Source: CAVRXT01 sp049644285 (GTDB taxonomy: Bacteria; Acidobacteriota; Terriglobia; Acidiferrales; UBA7541). From it: 19,750 nt of DNA. A program made the position numbers and the translations under genes. Positions 15,426 through 19,750 of this stretch are shown here, one piece after another. The stretch is from NCBI GenBank assembly GCA_049644285.1, contig JBARRP010000288.1:1-19750 (forward strand), read 5' to 3'. The first letter of the stretch is position 1. Each line of letters opens with the position of its first letter. Below the pieces are notes generated by a model. It was not told where the DNA came from and ran no database searches. It worked only from the letters and a program-made list of their open reading frames with translations.

Positions 15426-16178
15426 TCAGCCGAAAAGCAGACGCACTCCCAAGAACAGGCCGAGCACGCCAAATCCAAAGGCAAACCAACTCCGCGAAAT
15501 ACGCTTCGACAGAAACGCGCCCACGCCCGCTCCGGGGAGCAGCCCTGCAGCCACTTTCGCAAACAACACCCAATCGAAAAGCCCGAGACGCGCGTGGAAC
15601 GCCATGCCGAGCCCGCCAACTACTCCACCGAACAAGTTGCTGGCAGCGGCGAGTTGCGGAACGCTCCAGTCAGTGACCAACACGAGAACAGGGACCAACA
15701 GGCTGCCGGAGCCCATCGAGGTCAGCGTTACCGGAGCGGCCGCCCCAGCGCCTACCGCGAGGAGCACAGCCGGCCTCTTGTGGCCATCGAGCACATTCCG
15801 GCTTTCTCCGTTTCGCGTGTTGAAGAGCAACCCGCAGGCCGCGGCCAGCAGAGCAACTCCCACCAAGCGCCTCAGCAAGACATCCGCCTGCACGGTGCCT
15901 GCGGCCATCCAAGCGTGAAACGCCCACCAAGTCAGCACCGCGCCGCCGGTTCCACCTGCTGCCAAGATCCAGACCGCGCGGCCAGGCAGGTTTCCCATCT
16001 GATGATGGGCGACTGCGCCGACGACCTTTGATGTCACGAGCAAGCCCAGCCCAATAGCAATTGCGAGCGCAGGCCGATATCCGACCAGCACCAGCAGCGG
16101 TGTAATCAGCAAGCCCACACCCGCGCCGGTCGCACCGACCAAAATTCCACCCAGGAAACCAATGAAGACTTCAATCAT
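15426..16178 (-). CDS. TauE/SafE-family membrane protein, candidate sulfur-oxyanion transporter
   Basis: The product has 250 residues with about seven or eight hydrophobic segments over its whole length. The two halves have similar Gly-rich openings (FLGGILVGATGAGVGLLITPLL near the start and TSMGSGSLLVPVLV in the middle), as in the TauE/SafE fold. The ATG at 16178 lies inside the end of sat (8-bp overlap) and has AGG six bases upstream. A longer reading from 16262 would run deep into sat and is rejected. Family members export sulfite or organosulfonates, and some are linked to sulfate uptake. In this operon it may import sulfate or relieve sulfite; the sequence does not tell which. No CysPTWA or SulP gene is in the window. 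Confidence 0.88.
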   Translation of the reverse strand: MIEVFIGFLGGILVGATGAGVGLLITPLLVLVGYRPALAIAIGLGLLVTSKVVGAVAHHQMGNLPGRAVWILAAGGTGGAVLTWWAFHAWMAAGTVQADVLLRRLVGVALLAAACGLLFNTRNGESRNVLDGHKRPAVLLAVGAGAAAPVTLTSMGSGSLLVPVLVLVTDWSVPQLAAASNLFGGVVGGLGMAFHARLGLFDWVLFAKVAAGLLPGAGVGAFLSKRISRSWFAFGFGVLGLFLGVRLLFG

Positions 16179-17358
16179 TGCGACCTGCACTCTCGGACTG
16201 AAAAGCCTCTGCGAGAACAGCGGCAACTTCCGGCCGCGTAAACTCGAGCGGCAAAGGAACACCTTCGCGGAGCATCCGGCGCACCTCGGTGCCGCTCAAG
16301 ACGAGGCGCGATTCGGGAGGATGCGCACAGGTGCGGCGGCTGGCCAGCGACTCGCAGCGGCGGCAGTAAAACACCTCGTCGAAGAAGAGAGGTTGGATCC
16401 CGAGGCCATCGCGGGCAACTTCGCGCAACAGATCGTGGGCGTCGTAGGGCCCGTAGTAGCGGCCGACGCCGGCGTGATCGCGTCCCACCAGAAAATGTGT
16501 GCATCCGAAGTTCTTGCGCACCAGGGCGTGAAAGATGGCTTCGCGCGGCCCGGCGTAACGCATCCATGCCGGAAGGACGGAGAGAAGCACGCGCTCCCTA
16601 GGAAGGTAGTGATCGAGAAGCGTCTGGTAGCAGCGCATCCGCAACGCTGCCGGCAAGTCTTCGGCGCGCGTTTCGCCGACCAGCGGATGCAGCAGCAAAC
16701 CGTCATTTACCTCGAGAGCCGTGCGCAGGACGTACTCATGCGCGCGATGCACTGGATTGCGAGTCTGAAAGCCAGCAACGGTCTTCCATCCCCGGGCGGC
16801 GATCTCCGCGCGCGTCTGCGCCGGCGTCAGCCAGCGCTCGTCGAGACCGAGGGCGAGCGGATCGCCAAACCATTCGATCGGACCTGCCAAGGCGATTCCG
16901 CCTGCGCTGAGGAAAGCAGCGGCGCCCGGATGCGCGGGTTCGGCGGTTTTGAAAACATTGGCGGCCCATTCCGCACGCGGAACAGAAAATTTCTCTTCGA
17001 CCTGCAACGTTCCGAGCAACGCTCCTTCGTATCGCAACGCTACCGTCTCGCCGGCGCAGACGGCTGAGGCCGACGCTTCGTCCACTTGGAGCAGAATCGG
17101 GAATGGCCACAGCGTTCCGTCCGGCAAGCGGAATCCCTCGGCGGTGGAGTGAGCCGCATCAAAGCTCATAAAGCCCTGCAGAGGGCTGAACGCTCCCGTG
17201 GCAAGCAGAAGCAGATCACTGGCGGCGCGAGCGCTGATCTCCACGCTTGGAAGCCGCTCGGCTCCCGCGCGCGCCTCGGCCCGGCCCTGGGGCGGCACCA
17301 CTCGGTCTACGAGGCGCCCTCCATGTGGGGCAATCCGGGTATTTTGTTCGGCGGTCAT
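16171..17358 (-). CDS. sat: Sulfate adenylyltransferase (ATP sulfurylase, Sat type)
   Basis: The product has 395 residues. It makes APS and pyrophosphate from ATP and sulfate, the first step of the pathway. Motifs in order are FQTRNPVHRAHE (197-208) for ATP and sulfate binding, LVGRDHAGVGRYYGPYDAHD (290-309), and SGTEVRRML (355-363). A zinc site is suggested by C332, C335, C344 and H346 (FYCRRCES...RTCAH), as in bacterial Sat enzymes. It is the homo-oligomeric Sat type, not CysDN, and has no fused APS kinase domain. The ATG at 17358 has GGAGAGG upstream. It starts 75 bp after the small ORF and 339 bp after sir, and is followed by overlapping genes. Confidence 0.96.
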   Translation of the reverse strand: MTAEQNTRIAPHGGRLVDRVVPPQGRAEARAGAERLPSVEISARAASDLLLLATGAFSPLQGFMSFDAAHSTAEGFRLPDGTLWPFPILLQVDEASASAVCAGETVALRYEGALLGTLQVEEKFSVPRAEWAANVFKTAEPAHPGAAAFLSAGGIALAGPIEWFGDPLALGLDERWLTPAQTRAEIAARGWKTVAGFQTRNPVHRAHEYVLRTALEVNDGLLLHPLVGETRAEDLPAALRMRCYQTLLDHYLPRERVLLSVLPAWMRYAGPREAIFHALVRKNFGCTHFLVGRDHAGVGRYYGPYDAHDLLREVARDGLGIQPLFFDEVFYCRRCESLASRRTCAHPPESRLVLSGTEVRRMLREGVPLPLEFTRPEVAAVLAEAFQSESAGRND

Positions 17359-17433
17359 CCGTTGTTCCTCTCCTGGTTCTTCACTCGGCCCTGTGTGCGA
17401 CCGCGCGTGCCACGCGTTAGCGCTGTCCGCCCG

Positions 17434-17643
17434 CTACAACTGTTCGGCACTCCAAGGGTCGGCCTTAGCGATCCTTTCAAGCAGGTTCTTGAAGCGTTCC
17501 CAGGAACTTCGCCGCACGGAAGCGGTTGACGCCTTTTCTGGTCGCCGCGTGGTCCGATGGAACCGAGGCAGCCAACGCGCCGGTCTGAACCCCGCCCGAG
17601 GAACTTGCAACGAGCCGCGTTCGGCATTTTCGTAGTTCGTCAT
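17434..17643 (-). CDS. Possible small protein between sir and sat
   Basis: This 69-residue ORF fits neatly in the only large gap of the operon: 54 bp after the sir stop and 75 bp before the sat start, same strand. The ATG has AAAGGG seven bases upstream. The last third (SSWERFKNLLERIAKADPW) could form an amphipathic helix, but the middle (Arg-, Pro- and Thr-rich) looks like non-coding GC-rich sequence. No family is recognised. It may be a spurious ORF in an untranslated spacer; the fit in the gap is the main reason for listing it. Confidence 0.35.
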   Translation of the reverse strand: MTNYENAERGSLQVPRAGFRPARWLPRFHRTTRRPEKASTASVRRSSWERFKNLLERIAKADPWSAEQL

Positions 17644-17684
17644 ACGCTCGCCCTTTCTTCCAGACTCCAGATTCGATCCACGAT

Positions 17685-17697
17685 CAAAAAAACCCCT
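17685..17697 (-). other. T-rich tract right after the sir stop
   Basis: On the minus strand the sir stop codon is followed by a short GGGG and seven T (17692-17686). No strong stem precedes it (only CCTC/GAGG with a long loop can be drawn), so it is at most a weak terminator. Partial read-through into the sat genes is likely. Confidence 0.3.
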
Positions 17698-19416
17698 CTA
17701 ATCCATCAACGCGTGAGGAACAGGCCCCGGAGAAGGATCACGGCTGACGGCGACGACCGCGTGTCCGGCCAATTGAGCCCGCAGCGCCTCATCGGGAAAA
17801 CGAGAAAAGTACGCGCGGAGGTTTTCTTCGCCGTTTCGGTTGGCCAGATAAGCGCGCAGCAGGCGCTCGATCGCCGCCGGAACTTCGTGCGCGGAGCACC
17901 GAAAACCGATGAGGCGCGCCAGCCTCTGGTGCTCACCGACGGCCCCGCCGAGGCAGAAGTAATAAGCGTCGACGAGTTCGTTGCCCTGTTTGATCTTTTT
18001 TCCCTCGAGCCCGATGTCGGCAATCCAATGCTGACCGCAACTGTTGGGGCATCCCGCCACGTGCAGCTTGAGCTGCTGGTCGAACCCCGGGACACGCTCT
18101 TCCAGTTCCTCGACCAGCCAACGCGCAAATCCCTTGGTCTCGGTGACGGCGAGCTTGCAGAATTCCGTCCCGGTGCAGGCAATCGCGCCGCGCCAGAAAG
18201 GCGAGGCTGCGACTCGCAGGCCAACTTGATCCATTTCCCGAGCGAGAATCTGCGTGTTTGAGCGGGGGACGTTAATGATGAGGAGATTCTGCATGTTCGT
18301 TGTGCGCAGCTCTCCGCTTGCGAACCGATCCGCCAGGTCCGCGGCGGCGCGCATCTGTTCCGCCGTGATCCGCCCGCGGAGAACCGATGCCCCGACGTAG
18401 AAAAGGCCCGGCTGTTTTTGAGGATAAATCCCGACGTGGTCCCGGTAGACGTCGATTGGCGGAGTCTGTTCGACGGCGGGCTCGAGCTCGAATCCCAGGC
18501 GATCGTTCAGCTCCTGGAGAAACTGCTCTGCGGTCCAGCCGTGTTGAGTGAAAAGATGTTTGAGGCGGGCGTGGTCGCGGCTCTCTCGCAGGCAGTCCTG
18601 GTCGCGGAAGATCTCCACGATGCGCCGAACGACGGGCAGGACTTGTTCCCAGCGGACAAAGGCGTTCAGGCGCAGCGACAGATGCGGATCGGCGGAGAGC
18701 CCTCCCCCTACCCGCAGCGAAAACCCCAGCTCTCGTTTGCCATGCTGGGAGCGCTCGATGGCGGTGAGACCGATATCGTTGATCTCGGGATAGGAGCACC
18801 AGACGGGACACCCGGTGATGGAAATCTTGAATTTCCTCGGCAGGTTGTAGAACTCATCATTTCCCGAGAGTAGCTTCGCCGCTTCAAGCGCCAGCGGAGA
18901 TGCATCGCAGATTTCGTCCGCTGCGACGCCGGCGAGCGGGCAGCCGGTAATGTTTCGCACCACATCCCCGCAGGCGCTTTTCGGAGTCAGGCCCACGGCG
19001 CCGAGCTCTTCGATCACCTGCGGCAGGTCCTCGATCGTGAGCCAGTGAAGCTGGATGTTCTGCCGGACAGTTAGATCGGCACTGGAGCGCGCATGGCGTG
19101 CCGCGAGGCCGGCGATGGCGCGCAGCTGGTGCGACCGCAGCAGGCCATTGGGTATGCGAATGCGAAGCATGAAAAACTTCGTGGCCTTGCCCTCGCCGCC
19201 TTGGCCGCCTAAAGCGCCAACACCGTCACCTTGCGTGTAAATCCCCCACCATTTGAAATAGGTGCTGGCCCATTCAGGCAGGACAGTGTCGCGCCCTTGC
19301 CGGGCGAAGCCTTTGATCTCCTCAAAGGCCTCCCACGGATTCTTTTCGCGCTTCAGTCGCTCGACTTTCTGCGCCTTTGTTTCTCTGACCTGCTCGGTCG
19401 CTGTCAAACTGCCCAT
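17698..19416 (-). CDS. Siroheme nitrite/sulfite reductase, probably assimilatory sulfite reductase
   Basis: The product has 572 residues. It reduces sulfite to sulfide with six electrons, probably from ferredoxin. The two-fold ferrite-like repeat of the family is present. Siroheme/[4Fe-4S] ligands are C414 and C420 (CTGTEFC) and C456 and C460 (CPNSC). LTVRQNIQLHW (115-125) is the first-half substrate-side motif. Length and motifs fit both ferredoxin nitrite reductase and sulfite reductase. The operon (sat, cysH, siroheme genes) and the cysteine-rich leader argue for sulfite. The ATG at 19416 has AGGGG seven bases upstream; a TTG at 19437 lies inside the terminator T tract and is rejected. It is the first structural gene after the attenuator. 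There is no NADPH flavoprotein partner (cysJ) in the window. Confidence 0.93.
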   Translation of the reverse strand: MGSLTATEQVRETKAQKVERLKREKNPWEAFEEIKGFARQGRDTVLPEWASTYFKWWGIYTQGDGVGALGGQGGEGKATKFFMLRIRIPNGLLRSHQLRAIAGLAARHARSSADLTVRQNIQLHWLTIEDLPQVIEELGAVGLTPKSACGDVVRNITGCPLAGVAADEICDASPLALEAAKLLSGNDEFYNLPRKFKISITGCPVWCSYPEINDIGLTAIERSQHGKRELGFSLRVGGGLSADPHLSLRLNAFVRWEQVLPVVRRIVEIFRDQDCLRESRDHARLKHLFTQHGWTAEQFLQELNDRLGFELEPAVEQTPPIDVYRDHVGIYPQKQPGLFYVGASVLRGRITAEQMRAAADLADRFASGELRTTNMQNLLIINVPRSNTQILAREMDQVGLRVAASPFWRGAIACTGTEFCKLAVTETKGFARWLVEELEERVPGFDQQLKLHVAGCPNSCGQHWIADIGLEGKKIKQGNELVDAYYFCLGGAVGEHQRLARLIGFRCSAHEVPAAIERLLRAYLANRNGEENLRAYFSRFPDEALRAQLAGHAVVAVSRDPSPGPVPHALMD

Positions 19417-19429
19417 CGAAAGTCCCCTG

Positions 19430-19473
19430 AAAAACAAAAAACCCGCTCACCAGCTTCGGTGCTGGTCAGCGGG
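19430..19473 (-). terminator. Intrinsic terminator (attenuator) before sir
   Basis: On the minus strand CCCGCTGACCAGC (19473-19461), loop ACCGAA and GCTGGTGAGCGGG (19454-19442) form a 13-position stem with a single G-G mismatch. It is followed by TTTTTTGTTTTT (19441-19430). The tract ends two bases before the AGGGG ribosome site of sir, so this terminator must act on transcripts entering sir and not on an upstream gene. A strong terminator between a promoter and its own first gene is the hallmark of attenuation. Confidence 0.9.
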
Positions 19474-19557
19474 CTGTTGAAATCCGATTTAGGAGGAACC
19501 TAAGTTTTTCGGATCACACCCCTGCGCCAGCCCCGGATTTGACAACAACAGGCGCAG
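19442..19557 (-). promoter_or_regulatory. Four-segment alternative RNA pairing (attenuation region)
   Basis: On the minus strand, segment 1 CTGCGCC (19557-19551, inside the Cys codons) is an exact complement of GGCGCAG (19528-19522) in segment 2. Segment 2, GCTGGCGCAGGGG (19531-19519), imitates the 3' terminator arm. It can pair with segment 3, CCCGCTGACCAGC (19473-19461), in blocks of 5, 3 and 3 bp. Segments 3 and 4 make the terminator. A further hairpin, ATCCGA/TCGGAT plus TTAGG/CCTAA (19514-19482), spans the leader stop codon. Thus 1:2 favours termination and 2:3 prevents it. Pairings were found by eye; energies were not computed. Confidence 0.75.
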
Positions 19558-19571
19558 TTGCAATGACCCAT
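19500..19571 (-). CDS. Cysteine-rich leader peptide of the sulfate assimilation operon
   Basis: This is a 23-residue ORF beginning MGHCNCACCCQ and ending in TAG at 19502-19500. Five of seven consecutive codons (19562-19542) are Cys: TGC, AAC, TGC, GCC, TGT, TGT, TGT. Cys is rare in proteins, so this cluster directly upstream of a sulfite reductase is very unlikely by chance. The frame is open further upstream (an ATG at 19592 and a start at 19706), but the predicted promoter lies over that part, so the ATG at 19571 is chosen. The peptide is probably only a sensor: ribosomes lacking Cys-tRNA would stall here and change the downstream RNA fold. It is not expected to have an enzymatic role. Confidence 0.8.
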   Translation of the reverse strand: MGHCNCACCCQIRGWRRGVIRKT

Positions 19572-19578
19572 GCTCGAA

Positions 19579-19607
19579 ATCCTACTCTCCATCTGCCCTC
19601 GAGTCAA
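19579..19607 (-). promoter_or_regulatory. Sigma70-like promoter of the leader and sulfate operon
   Basis: On the minus strand TTGACT (19607-19602) and TAGGAT (19584-19579) are separated by exactly 17 bp. The -35 matches 5 of 6 and the -10 matches 4 of 6 consensus bases. Seven bases separate the -10 from the A of the leader ATG at 19571, so the transcript is predicted to start at or one base before that ATG, giving a leaderless mRNA. Confidence 0.65.
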
Positions 19608-19750
19608 GGAAAGATAAGAAGCTACAGCAGTCTCGGAAGATTGGTAGCGGTGAGCTTTGAGCAGCCGGTTTCGATCCGGGTAATGCGCTGGGGCAAGCAC
19701 GCGCAACGGTCGCGACCTATTTTCGCGGGGTGAATTTCGCTGTGTCGAGA
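19608..19750. other. Upstream flank of the sulfate operon promoter
   Basis: No gene is seen up to the window edge. It holds a 10-bp palindrome, GGTCGCGACC, at 19708-19717 and an inverted repeat CCGG-TTTCGAT-CCGG at 19665-19679. Either could be a regulator site for the sulfate promoter, but both are GC-rich short motifs that also arise by chance. Confidence 0.3.

Noticed and set aside
15093..17067. Plus-strand ORFs of about 300 codons opposite cysH, the TauE/SafE gene and sat
   Set aside because: All overlap conserved genes on the other strand and carry no recognisable motifs.
19665..19679. tRNA T-arm look-alike (CCGG-TTTCGAT-CCGG)
   Set aside because: No anticodon arm or acceptor stem can be drawn around it.
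19608..19750. SAM riboswitch or other known sulfur riboswitch upstream of sir
   Set aside because: No recognisable conserved core of SAM-type riboswitches on the minus strand; the Cys-rich ORF plus terminator explains the leader better.
1..19750. CRISPR arrays or insertion sequences
   Set aside because: No regularly spaced direct repeats and no transposase coding sequence with terminal inverted repeats were seen.

Overview
The window is a high-GC chromosomal segment, most likely from an Acidobacteriota bacterium. The support is an Oar-like TonB-dependent receptor with an N-terminal carboxypeptidase-regulatory domain, translationally coupled to a VWFA protein of the type common in that phylum. 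A REP-like palindromic intergenic module near 3761-3848 also resembles modules I associate with Acidobacteriota and Planctomycetota. This assignment is by family recognition, not by a search.

Layout. (1) Positions 1-925 look like the right end of an integrated element: a partial gene for a small CxxC/CxxxC protein, then a 3' fragment of a serine tRNA gene (about 898-925) with no 5' half, as left at an attachment site. (2) Positions 962-3631 (minus) encode a secreted YVTN beta-propeller/phosphoesterase protein. It is separated from a divergent pair by a 426-bp region with a perfect palindrome and a REP-like module. (3) Positions 4058-7143 (plus) encode an FHA-GAF signalling protein and a KimA-like APC potassium transporter. 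(4) Positions 7174-12839 (minus) hold the TonB receptor and VWFA genes, which overlap by one base, with a palindromic operator candidate upstream. (5) Positions 13180-19607 (minus) hold a sulfate assimilation operon. The order of transcription is a cysteine-rich leader and terminator, siroheme sulfite reductase, a possible small ORF, ATP sulfurylase, a TauE/SafE membrane protein, APS reductase, precorrin-2 dehydrogenase/ferrochelatase, and uroporphyrinogen-III methyltransferase.

How the operon works. Sat makes APS, the Fe-S type CysH reduces APS to sulfite without an APS kinase, and Sir reduces sulfite to sulfide. CobA and the Met8-like protein make the siroheme that Sir needs, and the TauE/SafE protein probably moves a sulfur oxyanion across the inner membrane.

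The most interesting element is at 19430-19607. A good sigma70-like promoter is placed so that transcription should start at or next to the ATG of a 23-codon ORF, MGHCNCACCCQ..., with five Cys codons in seven. This ORF is followed by a strong hairpin plus T tract directly before the sulfite reductase ribosome-binding site. Segments in the leader can pair as 1:2, 2:3 and 3:4, the classic logic of amino-acid attenuation. I infer cysteine-responsive transcription attenuation of sulfate assimilation. The stretches that hold no gene are described in their own entries.
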